The notes beneath the pieces are model-generated. The model did not search any database and was not told the origin of the DNA. It saw nothing but the letters and a program-made list of their open reading frames with translations. Shown one piece after another: positions 25,402-34,471 of a stretch of 42,215 bases of DNA; within the stretch, counting starts at the first letter, position 1; each line of letters opens with the position of its first letter. A program made the translations under genes and the position numbers. This stretch comes from Bradyrhizobium sp. NAS96.2 (GTDB lineage Bacteria; Pseudomonadota; Alphaproteobacteria; Rhizobiales; Xanthobacteraceae), in NCBI RefSeq assembly GCF_001908235.1, contig NZ_LGHK01000088.1, positions 1 through 42,215 on the forward strand, read 5' to 3'.

Positions 25402-26110
25402 CGCTGGAACTCCTCGATTGCCGCTCGATAGATCGGGCGATTGACATCCCAGCGTAGTCACGAGAGGAGAGCCAAACCATTGCACAGAGGTCGATCGCGT
25501 ACAGTATATTGGCTAAGAAGAGCAAACCTAAGTTTAGGTCTGCCTACCCGTGCCTTGGCCGGCTTCCAAACTGGCGCTTTTCCCGGCTCGGACCGACCAA
25601 TATGCAGCGGGCCGCATGGTTCGCTGTTGGCCCGTGGCGACGAAGTCCGGCGACACGTCCCGGCGCCTACGCAGTTGTGTTGATATCGGGACCGTCGCGG
25701 ACATCTTATGGGTTTGCCCTAAACCCAAGGATAGCGCGCCCCACCCGATGATGCAGTGCGCGCCTATCTCCGTAGGGGTTTGGCTCGACCGTCGTGCAAT
25801 GGCTCCAGCACACGAAGGATGCTACGGATCAAAATCGATGTAGGAAGATGCATTGCAGCGGAACCGGACCCGCGAGCCGGCAGTTGCAAGACAAGGTCGG
25901 CGGCGTAGCGCCCGCCGGCCTTTTTCTTGGTGCCGCACTTCTCGACATTGTTACGAGCAGGGAAGCAATCGGCTCGCAGAGCCTGTTGGTAAATGATCCT
26001 CGCACCGCTCCCTAGACTCCGTCCCAGACATGCTGGCCGCTTTGCGCGAGAGCCGTCACATGTCCCGGCGGCCACATGGACAACAGCCGGCTAACGATCG
26101 GCGTGACGCG
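25402..26110. other. Intergenic, with one short palindrome
   Basis: About 700 bases between two minus-strand units. A 6-2-6 inverted repeat ACCTAA-GT-TTAGGT lies at 25526-25539, about 125 bases upstream of the gene at 25401, and could be an operator. Short frames (for example 25509-25751 plus) have no family resemblance. No other structure seen. Confidence 0.45.
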
Positions 26111-27028
26111 TCAGCCACGAGCGTGCCCCTTGAAGTTCTTGAAATCGTCCAGAGATCGCGTCGGCACGTCGGGATAGGCCGCCTGCACCATCTTGCTCAG
26201 AGCACGGCCCGGACCCAGTTTAAGAAAAGCCGTCGCACCTGCCTCCATGCAGCCATGAAGACAACTTTCCCACTGCACGGTCTGGGATATCTGGGCCGCC
26301 AGCTTATCGAGCCCAACATCGATGCGGGTGACCGGAGAGCCATCAATACCACTCAGGACCCGCACGTTGGCATAGGGTGAGGATCTCGCTGGAACCTGCC
26401 GAAGGCTGCTCCGAAACTCCATGGCAGCTCTGACGAGCCGCTTCGTGTGAGAAGCGACTTCGACCGGCAAGTCGATCACTTTGGTTGCGTTCATGAGGGC
26501 CGCTTCCCTGGCGGTCGCTTGCAGCGCCGCACAGCCTCCGCCGAGAACGTAAGCGTCGCCTGGATTGACGATGGCGACCGCCGCATCGTATCGCTCACAC
26601 AATCGGTCGATGTCGGATCTGGAAAGTCCACGAATGAACAGCAAGCCGTCGCCGGGCCGTGAGGCGGCGTCCATGGCTTCCGAGCGGCGTGCCACGAGTT
26701 CGAGCGCATCGGTCATTCCGAACAGGCCTGCGACTCCCCAGGCCGCAACCTCACCCACGCTGTAGCCGGCAACAATGATGCGCTCCGGCATTACTTCCTT
26801 CAGCACCGCAGCGACCGCCAGCGCCTGAGTCGTACAAAGGATTTGACCGGCACGGTTGCGATGGATGGCCTCATTGGTTTTAGTACGGACATAGTGGCGG
26901 AGATCGATACCGCCGAGGAACTTCGTCGCGCATGCGAACAGCTCAGAGGCTTCCGGCGCCTCGCCCGTCAAGGCGAACATGTCCGGGTTTTGCCATCCCT
27001 GTCCGGAGCAAAGGATCGCAAGCGTCAT
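26111..27028 (-). CDS. mdcH: Malonyl transferase, malonate decarboxylase epsilon subunit (MdcH-like)
   Basis: 305-residue acyltransferase of the FabD/MdcH family, which loads malonyl groups onto an acyl carrier protein. Visible: LCSGQGWQ (7-13), nucleophile Ser90 in GYSVGEVAAWG, and catalytic His194 in VASHTKRL. The form LCSGQGWQNPDMF and the end GRALSKMVQ are typical of MdcH rather than FabD. Start ATG 27028 (MTLAIL) is preferred to the frame start at 27061. The other malonate decarboxylase genes are absent. The only related neighbour is the tail of a transporter directly upstream, so this is an orphan at the broken end of an mdc-type operon. Confidence 0.83.
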   Translation of the reverse strand: MTLAILCSGQGWQNPDMFALTGEAPEASELFACATKFLGGIDLRHYVRTKTNEAIHRNRAGQILCTTQALAVAAVLKEVMPERIIVAGYSVGEVAAWGVAGLFGMTDALELVARRSEAMDAASRPGDGLLFIRGLSRSDIDRLCERYDAAVAIVNPGDAYVLGGGCAALQATAREAALMNATKVIDLPVEVASHTKRLVRAAMEFRSSLRQVPARSSPYANVRVLSGIDGSPVTRIDVGLDKLAAQISQTVQWESCLHGCMEAGATAFLKLGPGRALSKMVQAAYPDVPTRSLDDFKNFKGHARG

Positions 27029-27038
27029 GCGCGGATGC

Positions 27039-27130
27039 CTAACTCGGGAACAGCACGGCAATAGTGATCGCCATCGTCACGATGCTGAACACGGTGCTCG
27101 CGGCGACCATGGATCCAACGGTCGAGGAGT
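27039..27130 (-). pseudogene. C-terminal tail of an AEC-family (malonate) transporter
   Basis: Reading toward mdcH, the frame gives GSMVAASTVFSIVTMAITIA then LFPS and a stop at 27039, 10 bases before the mdcH start. This is the last membrane helix of an auxin-efflux-carrier-family transporter, the type that takes up malonate beside mdc genes. Upstream of about 27130 the frame no longer looks like this family and merges with the Pro-rich gene fragment. Only some 25 residues remain. Confidence 0.6.
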
Positions 27131-27482
27131 CCAAGCAACATGACTTAGATAGCCGTAGCTTCCGGAACGGCTGATGTTGACCGACGCGGCCCGCGCCGAG
27201 TTTACGACCGCCGGCGCACCGCCGATGCCTCGGTTCGCGGTGAGATCAGCGCGCGGACCAGCCGCGGGACCGAGGCGAGCCGCTGGACCACCGAGGCCGG
27301 GCACGAGGGCCAAGCTGAGGAGGGCCTGCGAAGGCCGGCGGACCTGCGGCGGGCATCGGGAGAGCCCCGGCGGGCGGCATCAGAGGGGGCGGAGGAAATT
27401 GCGCCATGGCCGCAGTGGGCACGAGCGAAGTCACTGCAAGCGCCACACCGACGGCAAAGGTCAATTGTCTCTTCGAGGGCAT
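27077..27482 (-). pseudogene. Secreted Pro/Gly-rich protein, frameshifted and truncated
   Basis: ATG 27482 with GGAG starts a protein with a signal peptide (LTFAVGVALAVTSLVPTAAMA) followed by QFPPPPLMPPAGALP. The frame ends at 27246 in an Arg-rich run that looks wrong. A second frame carries on with GLGGPAARLGPAAGPRADL and SGSYGY, the low-complexity style of Bradyrhizobium secreted Gly-rich proteins, and then runs into the transporter tail at about 27130. So there is one frameshift near 27300 and one break near 27130. It follows the RND pump gene by 13 bases. Confidence 0.5.
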
Positions 27483-27495
27483 CGTTGTCTCCGTT

Positions 27496-30400
27496 CTAGA
27501 TTTGCGTCTCGAGCACCGGCTCTGGCGCATCGTGAGCGGCTACCTGTTCGGCCGGCTTTTCATGCGCAAACGCTTCGGGTTCATGGGGCGATCCATCGCC
27601 TTGTTCAGGCTGGATTCGGAACCAGGCCACATAGAGTGCCGGCAGGAACAATAGCGTCAGCAGTGTGCCGACGATGATGCCGCCCATCATCGCGTAGGCC
27701 ATCGGGCCCCAGAAGATCTCGCGCGCGATCGGAATCAGCGCGAGACTTGCGGCCGCCGCGGTCAATAGGATCGGCCGCATTCGATGCTCGGTCGCCTCCA
27801 CGACGGCCTCCCAGGCTGGGCGCCCCTCCTTCTTCAGATCCTCAATTTGCACGATCAGGATCACCGAGTTTCGGACCAGAATTCCGATCAGGGCGAGCAC
27901 ACCGAGAATGGCAACGAAACCGAGCGGCGCTCCGCTCGGCAGCAGGGCCACGACGACGCCGATCACGGCGAGCGGCGCGACCGCGAACACCAAGAACAAG
28001 CGATGGAAGCTCTGGAGCTGGATCATGAGCACCGTCGCCATGACGAACAGCATCAGCGGAACGACGGCCACAATCGGCGCCTGGCTCTTGGCGCTCTCCT
28101 CGACGGAGCCGCCGATATTGACCGAGTAGCCCGCCGGTAGCTCCTTGGTGAACTCCGCCACTTTCGGCGCGAGCTGATCCACGATTGTCTTCGGCTGCAC
28201 GTTGCCAACGATGCCGGCCTTCAACGTGATGGTGGGGATCCGCGCGCGCCGCCAGATCGTCGGCTGCTCGAGCTCGTAACGCAGATTGGCCACGGCCCCG
28301 AGCGGCACGGATTGACCGCCGAGCCCCGTCAATTGCAGATCGCGCAGGGTGTCGATGGAAGCACGTTCCAGCGCGGTCGCCCGTCCCGTGACGTTGACGA
28401 GATAGATGCTGTCGCGCACCTGCGTGATCGGCGAGCCCTCGAGCACTGAGTTCAAGGTCGTGGCGATGTCCTCCGAGGTCACGCCGAGCTGGCGCGCCTT
28501 GTCCTGGAGAACGTCCACCTTGACGACGCGGGCCGGCTCCATCCAGTCGAACACGACGTTGCCCAAGTCGGGGCTGCTCCGGACGATCCCGGCGAGCTTC
28601 TGCGAGAGATCTCGCACCTTCGCGATATCAGGTCCACTCAAGCGATACTGCACAGGGCGTCCGACCGGCGGGCCGACCTCCAGCAGCTTGACGTAGGTGT
28701 CGGTGCCGGGGAACGTCTTCTTGAGGTAGCCCTCGAATTGTGCCTTGGCCTTGTCGCGCACCTTGATGCCTCCCTTGGTCACGACCACCATTTGACCGAA
28801 CCAGGTGTTGGCGGTCTGCACGTCAAAGGACAGGACGAAGCGCGGCGAGCCGGTGCCGACATGGGTCGACCAGTGATCGACCGAATTGTTGTCCTGAAGC
28901 TGTTCGCGCTCGAAGCGCGCCATCTGCGAATTGGTATCGGCAATGGAGGCGTTCTGCGGCAAATTCCAGTCGATCACGAGCTCAGCACGGTCCGAGGACG
29001 GGAAGAACTGTTGCTGGACAAACTGAAGGCCGAACAAGGCGACCAGGAAGGCCGCAACCGTCACCGAAATCGTCATCCAGCGATGATGCATGCAGAACAG
29101 AAGCAGACGCGCGAACAGCCGCGCCAGGCGACCCTTCTCCCCATGATGGCCCTTCATCGCCGCGGGCAGGATGCTGACGCCGAGCAGCGGCGTAAACAGC
29201 ACCGCGACGATCCAGGAGACGATCAGGGAGACGGCGATCACAACGAACAGGGTGAATGTAAACTCGCCGGCATTGCTGCTGTTGAGTCCGATCGGAATGA
29301 AGCCGGCAACCGTGACCAGCGTGCCCGTCAGCATCGGAAATGCGGTCGAGGTATAGACGTGGGTCGCCGCTTTCTCCAGGGGATCCCCTATCTCAAGCCG
29401 CGCCACCATCATTTCGACCGCGATCATGGCGTCGTCGACCAGGAGGCCAAGCGCGATGATCAAGGCGCCAAGGGAAATGCGCTGCAGCGAGATACCTGCA
29501 TACGCCATTACAACGAAGGTGATGGCAAGCACCAGCGGGATCGCGATGGCGACCACCAACCCCGCGCGTAAACCCAGACTCAGAAAGCTGATGCCCAGCA
29601 CGATGGCCACGGCCTCGAACAGCGCTTCGGTAAAGCCCGACACCGCGTGCTCAACGACCACCGGCTGATCGGCGACCAGGTGCACGCCGACGCCGATCGG
29701 CTGGTCGGCAATGATCTTTGTCATTTCCTCCTTCAGCGCCTCGCCGAAATGCAGGAGGTTGGCACCGGACTTCATGCCGATCGCGAGCGCGATCGCGGGC
29801 TGTCCGTTGTATCTGAACAGGGTTTTGGCCGGATCGACATAACCGCGCGTGATGTTTGCAACGTCGGTCAACGGAAAGAAACGGTCATTGATGCGGAGGT
29901 TGACCGCCTTCAGGCTTGCCTCGGAGGTGAACTGGCCGTTCACTCGTACGCTGATCCGCTCGGGCCCTTCCTGGAACACGCCGGACGGCGCGACTGCGTT
30001 CTGCCCCTGCAGAGAAGCCATGATGGAGTGGACGTCGAGACCAAGGGCCGCGATCTTGCGGGTGGAGAATTCGAGATAGATGACCTCGTCCTGCGCGCCC
30101 AGAATATCGACCTTGCCCACATCCGGCACGGTCAAGACCTTGGCGCGGATGTCCTCGACCCGGTCGCGGAGCTGACGCTGGCTCAAGCCGTCACTGGTGA
30201 AGGCGTAGATGTTGCCGAACACGTCGCCGAAGCGATCGTTGAAGCCGGGTCCGATCACGCCGTGAGGAAACTCGGCCTTGATGTCCGCAATCATATTGCG
30301 GACGCGAATCCAGGTCGGTTTCACGTCGGCAGCCTTCGTGGTGTCGCGCAGATAGACGAAGACGGTGGTCTCGCCGGCTACAGTGACGCTCTTGGTGTAA

Positions 30401-30642
30401 TCGATCGATTCCAGCTCCTCGAGCTTCTTCTCGATCCGGTCGGTGACTTGGCGCGTCATCTCTTCAGGCGAGGCGCCCGGCCACTGCGCCTGAACCACCA
30501 TGGTCTTGATGGTGAAGTCGGGGTCTTCCTGCCGCCCCAGCTGGAGATAGGCAAAAAGGCCCGCCGCCATGAAGGCAATCATGAAATACCAGACGAGCGA
30601 ACGATGGCCGAGCGCCCAGTCGGAAAGATTGAACGACTTCAT
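27496..30642 (-). CDS. RND efflux pump (second system)
   Basis: 1048-residue RND proton antiporter, full length. N-terminus NLSDWALGHRSLVWYFMIAFM, porter loop LGRQEDPDFTIKTMVVQAQWPGAS, proton-relay Asp pair in LLVDDAMIAVEMM (about 400) and the second-half ILVRNSVILIVQIEDL. The EDPDFTIK form marks the subgroup served by two adaptor genes, unlike the AcrB-like pump at 11579. It overlaps the upstream adaptor by four bases (ATGA), so translation is coupled. The operon order is adaptor, adaptor, pump, with a divergent TetR gene at 33791. This arrangement matches the genistein-inducible pump operon controlled by FrrA in Bradyrhizobium japonicum as I remember it; the identity is an inference. Confidence 0.94.
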   Translation of the reverse strand: MKSFNLSDWALGHRSLVWYFMIAFMAAGLFAYLQLGRQEDPDFTIKTMVVQAQWPGASPEEMTRQVTDRIEKKLEELESIDYTKSVTVAGETTVFVYLRDTTKAADVKPTWIRVRNMIADIKAEFPHGVIGPGFNDRFGDVFGNIYAFTSDGLSQRQLRDRVEDIRAKVLTVPDVGKVDILGAQDEVIYLEFSTRKIAALGLDVHSIMASLQGQNAVAPSGVFQEGPERISVRVNGQFTSEASLKAVNLRINDRFFPLTDVANITRGYVDPAKTLFRYNGQPAIALAIGMKSGANLLHFGEALKEEMTKIIADQPIGVGVHLVADQPVVVEHAVSGFTEALFEAVAIVLGISFLSLGLRAGLVVAIAIPLVLAITFVVMAYAGISLQRISLGALIIALGLLVDDAMIAVEMMVARLEIGDPLEKAATHVYTSTAFPMLTGTLVTVAGFIPIGLNSSNAGEFTFTLFVVIAVSLIVSWIVAVLFTPLLGVSILPAAMKGHHGEKGRLARLFARLLLFCMHHRWMTISVTVAAFLVALFGLQFVQQQFFPSSDRAELVIDWNLPQNASIADTNSQMARFEREQLQDNNSVDHWSTHVGTGSPRFVLSFDVQTANTWFGQMVVVTKGGIKVRDKAKAQFEGYLKKTFPGTDTYVKLLEVGPPVGRPVQYRLSGPDIAKVRDLSQKLAGIVRSSPDLGNVVFDWMEPARVVKVDVLQDKARQLGVTSEDIATTLNSVLEGSPITQVRDSIYLVNVTGRATALERASIDTLRDLQLTGLGGQSVPLGAVANLRYELEQPTIWRRARIPTITLKAGIVGNVQPKTIVDQLAPKVAEFTKELPAGYSVNIGGSVEESAKSQAPIVAVVPLMLFVMATVLMIQLQSFHRLFLVFAVAPLAVIGVVVALLPSGAPLGFVAILGVLALIGILVRNSVILIVQIEDLKKEGRPAWEAVVEATEHRMRPILLTAAAASLALIPIAREIFWGPMAYAMMGGIIVGTLLTLLFLPALYVAWFRIQPEQGDGSPHEPEAFAHEKPAEQVAAHDAPEPVLETQI

Positions 30643-31715
30643 GGCTTTTCATCCTGTTCGATGCGGACTTGCTGTCCTTGCTTGAGGCTGTGGATTCCGG
30701 CGGTGACGACGCGCGCGCCGGGATCCAGCCCACCGGTGACACGCGCGCCGATTGGGTCAGCAACGACATCGACCTTTTGCAGCGACACCGTGCTGGCGGG
30801 CTGATCGACGATCCAGACGAAGTTTGCGCCGTCCTTGGCGAGCAGCGCCGAGGCAGGCAGGCGCAATATCCGGGCTTGACCCTTGTCAAGTTTCGCGGTG
30901 ACGGTCGTGCCGAGGCGAAAGCTTTCAGGCGGATTGTTGAGCGCAATACGGACCCGCCTCAATCGCGTCACCGGATCGGCTTGCGGCGCGATCTCGCGAA
31001 TGCCACCTTGCACCTGAACCGCTGGCAAGAGCTGTAGGCTGACCGTGAATGGCAGGCCGATCTCCAGCGGCAGCGGAAAGTCCGGTCCGATATCGACGAC
31101 GGCTTCGCGAACATCGGGCCTCGCGACCGTCACCACGCTTTGGCCGGGAGATACCACCTGGCCGACTTCCGCCCCGACCGCGGTGACCACACCGGCGAAG
31201 TCGGCCCTGATCTGCGAATAGCCGAGTTGCTCGATCGCCTTGGTCAGGTTTGCCTGTGCCTGCGCCACCGTTGCTTCCGCGCCGGCGCGCGCCTGCTCGG
31301 CGTTATCCAGGGTCTGCTTTGTGGTCGCGTCGGTGGTGATGAGCGTTCGCTGCCGTTCCTCCGTCGCCCTGACGGTCGCAAACTGCGCCTCGGCCTTGGC
31401 AAGTTCCCCTTTGGCCGCGCGGACCGCGAGCTCGAGGGCCGTCGAGTCGATGGTGCCGACCGTCTGGCCTTCATGCACGAGCTCACCGACATAGACCGGA
31501 CGCGTTGTCAGCCGTCCCAGAACACGGAAACCGAGATTGGTTTGGTAGCGCGGCTCGATAACGCCCACCGCAGCCCTATCGTCGGCATGGTCCGCTTCGA
31601 GAAGCTCCGATTGGACGGGCCGCACGGGTTCCGGCGCCCTTGCTTCCTGCTGACATCCGGCGAGCGCAAGCGCGCATGCAAGCGGGCCCGCCACAATCAT
31701 CGCGCGGCTCGTCAT
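30639..31715 (-). CDS. RND efflux periplasmic adaptor, lipoprotein (adaptor 1)
   Basis: 358-residue membrane-fusion protein. It has a lipoprotein signal with lipobox LAGC at Cys21, so it is anchored to the inner membrane by lipid. It has a lipoyl half (PVYVGELVHEGQTVGTID), an Ala/Glu-rich helical hairpin (about 95-150) and a second lipoyl half (IRADFAGVVTAVGAEVGQVVSPGQ). The stop overlaps the pump start by four bases, and its own start overlaps the stop of adaptor 2 by four bases. Two adaptors for one pump suggest a hetero-oligomeric periplasmic ring, as in MdtABC-like or TriABC-like systems. Confidence 0.92.
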   Translation of the reverse strand: MTSRAMIVAGPLACALALAGCQQEARAPEPVRPVQSELLEADHADDRAAVGVIEPRYQTNLGFRVLGRLTTRPVYVGELVHEGQTVGTIDSTALELAVRAAKGELAKAEAQFATVRATEERQRTLITTDATTKQTLDNAEQARAGAEATVAQAQANLTKAIEQLGYSQIRADFAGVVTAVGAEVGQVVSPGQSVVTVARPDVREAVVDIGPDFPLPLEIGLPFTVSLQLLPAVQVQGGIREIAPQADPVTRLRRVRIALNNPPESFRLGTTVTAKLDKGQARILRLPASALLAKDGANFVWIVDQPASTVSLQKVDVVADPIGARVTGGLDPGARVVTAGIHSLKQGQQVRIEQDEKP

Positions 31716-32839
31716 GAGGGATCTCCTTCATAAGTCACGGGCTGGCCCACGCTCAAAAGCTTGCCGCCGTCGATTACGACGCGCTCGCCCGGCTCGAGGC
31801 CGGCCTTGATCAATACTTCTCCGGCCTCATAGCCATCGACCGTTACCGGCTTCAGCGAGGCTGTCCGCGTTGCCGGATCGACAGTCCAGACCGCGGGCCT
31901 GGTGCCCGCGGCCATCAATGCACTCCAAGGCAACGCGATCTGCTGCTGAGGATGCACTTTCACAGTTCCTGCGACGGGGCTTCCAAGCGTCATTGCGGCA
32001 GGCGGGTCCTTGATCGCCACCTTCACCCGAATGGTCGAGCTCTTGGCGTCAACGGCCGGGGAAACCTCCCGAACGAGGCCGCTCGCAGTCACGCCCGCAT
32101 CGGAGACGAGCGTCAACGAAACGCTGCGGTCGTCGGCATTGCCGAGGAAAATGGACTCGTAGACCTCAAATACGGCGTCCCGCTCTCCATCCTGCGCCAG
32201 CGAAAATGCCGGTTGTGCAGCCTGCACGACCTGACCGGTTTCCAGGTTGCGTGCAGTAACGACACCATCCGCTTCGGCTCGCAGCGCGGTGTAGCCCAGG
32301 GCCTCCTTTGACGTTCCGAGCTGCGCTCTTGCCGCTTCGAGCGCGCCTTCCGCGGTTCGGAATCCTTCCTGCGCCTGGTCGTAGGTCGTGCGCGTGGTGA
32401 AGCCGCTTGCGATCAGCGTCTCCTGCCGCTCAAAGGTCGCCTTCGCCACACGCAGTTGAGATTCTGCGGCGAGAACAGCAGCGGTCGCGGCATCGACATC
32501 GGCCTCTTGCTCGGCGGGATCGAGAAGGGCCAGCACCTCGCCCGCCTTGACGTGGGTCCCGACGTCGACATAGCGCGCGATCACACGTCCGCTGACACGG
32601 AACGACAAATCGGCGCGGAAGCGGGGCTGCACCTCGCCGGTCAGGGTGATCGAGGCTTGCCGGGCCTTCGGCTGGACGACCTCCGTGCGCACGAACGCGG
32701 CGCGCGCGGGCGGAGTATCGCCGCGATCATTGCAGCCGCCGAGCCCGGCTGCGGCAAGCGCGAGCGCCAAGCCCGCGAGAGGCTTAAGCAAGCGCTCGGC
32801 TCGACCGATTTTGGTGTGGTTTGAACAGCCCGGTTTCAT
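31712..32839 (-). CDS. RND efflux periplasmic adaptor, lipoprotein (adaptor 2)
   Basis: 375-residue membrane-fusion protein. The signal peptide with lipobox ending GLGGC puts the lipid cysteine at 36. It has the lipoyl halves (VGTHVKAGEVLALLDPAEQ, and LRAEADGVVTARNLETGQVV) and a hairpin rich in Ala/Arg/Glu. The frame extends to 32911, but starting at ATG 32839 puts the signal peptide in normal position; the ribosome site (GGACG) is weak. Its 5' end overlaps the 3' end of the kinase-like gene by 56 bases. First structural gene of the efflux set. Confidence 0.88.
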   Translation of the reverse strand: MKPGCSNHTKIGRAERLLKPLAGLALALAAAGLGGCNDRGDTPPARAAFVRTEVVQPKARQASITLTGEVQPRFRADLSFRVSGRVIARYVDVGTHVKAGEVLALLDPAEQEADVDAATAAVLAAESQLRVAKATFERQETLIASGFTTRTTYDQAQEGFRTAEGALEAARAQLGTSKEALGYTALRAEADGVVTARNLETGQVVQAAQPAFSLAQDGERDAVFEVYESIFLGNADDRSVSLTLVSDAGVTASGLVREVSPAVDAKSSTIRVKVAIKDPPAAMTLGSPVAGTVKVHPQQQIALPWSALMAAGTRPAVWTVDPATRTASLKPVTVDGYEAGEVLIKAGLEPGERVVIDGGKLLSVGQPVTYEGDPS

Positions 32840-33596
32840 AGCGCGTCCATGCGGTGAGAGGGGGACAGCAGATCGCCCAATGCGCTCGCAGCACCTTTGG
32901 ATCCGCTCCAATCGCGCTCGGGCGCTGCGACCTCATGCGGCGCGTCGCCATCGACCAGTTCGCCTGCCGCTCCCGCTCGCTCAGGTAAAACGAGAGAACG
33001 ACGGACGTGAACTCGGCGGCGAAGCCGTGCTCGATTCGGCCGCCCAGCCCCCTGGCAAGGTCACAACTGATCGGGCGCTCACGACCCATGTCGGCCCGTG
33101 CCAATCGTGAGCCGTTATCCAGCACCACGCAGTTCACCACCGCGCCGATGCGCGTCAGCTTGACTTTGATCTCGCCGGCGCGCGCATCGAAATACGCATG
33201 CTTCGCAGCACTTACGATGAGGTCGTGGACGATCAGGCCAAGCCGCCAGCACCGCTCTGATTGGAGGGGAAGAGGTTCAGTGGCGAACGTCAGCCGTATC
33301 CCCATTCGATCCAACAGGGACTGGCGCATGGCGCGGCCAAGTTTGCGAATGTAAGTCGCGGCGTCATGAAGGGCTCCGCCCTGGGGCATTGCGAGCGCCC
33401 GATGCAGCGCGGCATGTGCGTGCAGCAGCTCGACCACATCGCTCAGGGCGGCCTTTGCTTCCACCCCTTCGGCCCGAACGACGGCGGCCGAGACCAGGTC
33501 GATCGCCGAGGCGATCCCTTGATCGACCCTGTGACGCAATTCGCGCAGCAAGACGCAGTCTTGTGGGCGGTGCGGGTCCGGGCTCAACACAGTCAC
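32784..33596 (-). CDS. HWE/HisKA_2-type histidine-kinase-like protein, no sensor domain
   Basis: 270-residue protein beginning directly with a dimerisation/phosphoacceptor helix: LLRELRHRVDQ with His22, in the HisKA_2/HWE style. An HATPase-like domain follows. Its N-box reads HDLIVSAAKHAYF, with Ser where kinases have the Mg-binding Asn, while the G1 box VVLDNG is kept, so kinase activity is doubtful. The C-terminal 50 residues are basic with no match and overlap the adaptor gene. The start is GTG 33596 with AGGAG six bases upstream; no in-frame ATG fits. It is the promoter-proximal gene of the efflux operon, reading from the TATACGGTATA operator. No response regulator is nearby. Confidence 0.75.
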   Translation of the reverse strand: MTVLSPDPHRPQDCVLLRELRHRVDQGIASAIDLVSAAVVRAEGVEAKAALSDVVELLHAHAALHRALAMPQGGALHDAATYIRKLGRAMRQSLLDRMGIRLTFATEPLPLQSERCWRLGLIVHDLIVSAAKHAYFDARAGEIKVKLTRIGAVVNCVVLDNGSRLARADMGRERPISCDLARGLGGRIEHGFAAEFTSVVLSFYLSERERQANWSMATRRMRSQRPSAIGADPKVLRAHWAICCPPLTAWTRYETGLFKPHQNRSSRALA

Positions 33597-33689
33597 TTTA
33601 ATCTCCTGAGGTGGACCGGATGATCGGGAGCCAGCGCACACAGACCGCCCGGAACGCCGCCGCAGGCCTTGGCAAGGCGCGCGACGTCG

Positions 33690-33712
33690 TAAATAAACTA
33701 TACCGTATATTT
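33690..33712. promoter_or_regulatory. TATACGGTATA-type operator between kinase-like/efflux operon and tetR
   Basis: On the minus strand it reads AAATATACGGTATAG then TTTATTTA. It contains the palindrome TATAC-G-GTATA. 22 of 23 positions match 36031-36053. AT-rich against its surroundings; placed between the divergent GTG 33596 and ATG 33791. Confidence 0.8.
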
Positions 33713-33790
33713 TCTTTTTCTTGCCTTTTCCTGCCAAGCGTGTCAAGCGCGATCTGCGTGCGCACAGACTCGTGATTGGGAGACCGACGG

Positions 33791-34453
33791 ATGACGAAAA
33801 AGACCACCCCGAAACGGGGCAGACCGCCCAAGGACCTCGCCGGTGACGTTCAGGCCCGGATCCTTGATGCAGCCCAGCAACTCTTTCTCGAGAAGGGCTA
33901 CCGTAGCGCCAGTATCGATGACATCTCCGAGCTGGCGCCGGCGAGCAAACCAACCATCTACGCCCATTTTTCCGGCAAGGAGGCACTGTTCGCGGCGGTG
34001 GTGGCCCGCACGATTACCGGGCTGACGGATTTCGAAGGCTTCGAGCCCGAGGGCCGCACCCTTCAGGACAAGCTCTCGAGCCTCGGCACCGCCGTCGTGG
34101 AGAAGGTCATCGAAGAATCGTTGGGCATGGTCCGCGCCACGATTGCCGAAGCGCAGCGTTTCCCCGAGTTGAGCCGCAACGTCCACGATGCCGCACGCGA
34201 TCGCTCCGTCAACGCCATTTCCCAACTCCTGAATGAAGCGACGCAGAAGCTGGCGCGGTCTTCAAAAGGCCCCTTCAGCGGCAAGCGAAGCCTTGCCACC
34301 GCTCAGATCTTCCTGGATCTGATCCTGTTGCCGATGCTGTTTCGTTCGTTAGTCGGCGAAACATCCAAGGACCTGCGACGCGAGCTGCCGTCTTTCGTGC
34401 GCGAACGCGTTGGCTTTTTCCTTGCGGCCTGCGAGGCAGACTGGACGCCGTGA
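33791..34453 (+). CDS. TetR/AcrR-family repressor of the second RND operon (FrrA-like?)
   Basis: 220-residue regulator. After a basic tail (KKTTPKRGRPPKD), the HTH spans about 20-65 (ARILDAAQQLFLEKGYRSAS, then PTIYAHFSGKEALFAAV). The C-terminal ligand domain contains SLATAQIFLDLILLPMLFRSLVG, an AcrR/BepR-like feature. The first possible start is TTG 33776; ATG 33791 with GGGAG upstream is preferred. Divergent from the kinase/adaptor/adaptor/pump operon with a palindrome between, the standard set-up for a pump repressor. In B. japonicum the comparable gene is frrA, a flavonoid-responsive repressor; equivalence is inferred from layout only. Confidence 0.9.
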   Translation: MTKKTTPKRGRPPKDLAGDVQARILDAAQQLFLEKGYRSASIDDISELAPASKPTIYAHFSGKEALFAAVVARTITGLTDFEGFEPEGRTLQDKLSSLGTAVVEKVIEESLGMVRATIAEAQRFPELSRNVHDAARDRSVNAISQLLNEATQKLARSSKGPFSGKRSLATAQIFLDLILLPMLFRSLVGETSKDLRRELPSFVRERVGFFLAACEADWTP

Positions 34454-34471
34454 GCCGGCGATCGCCAAACG

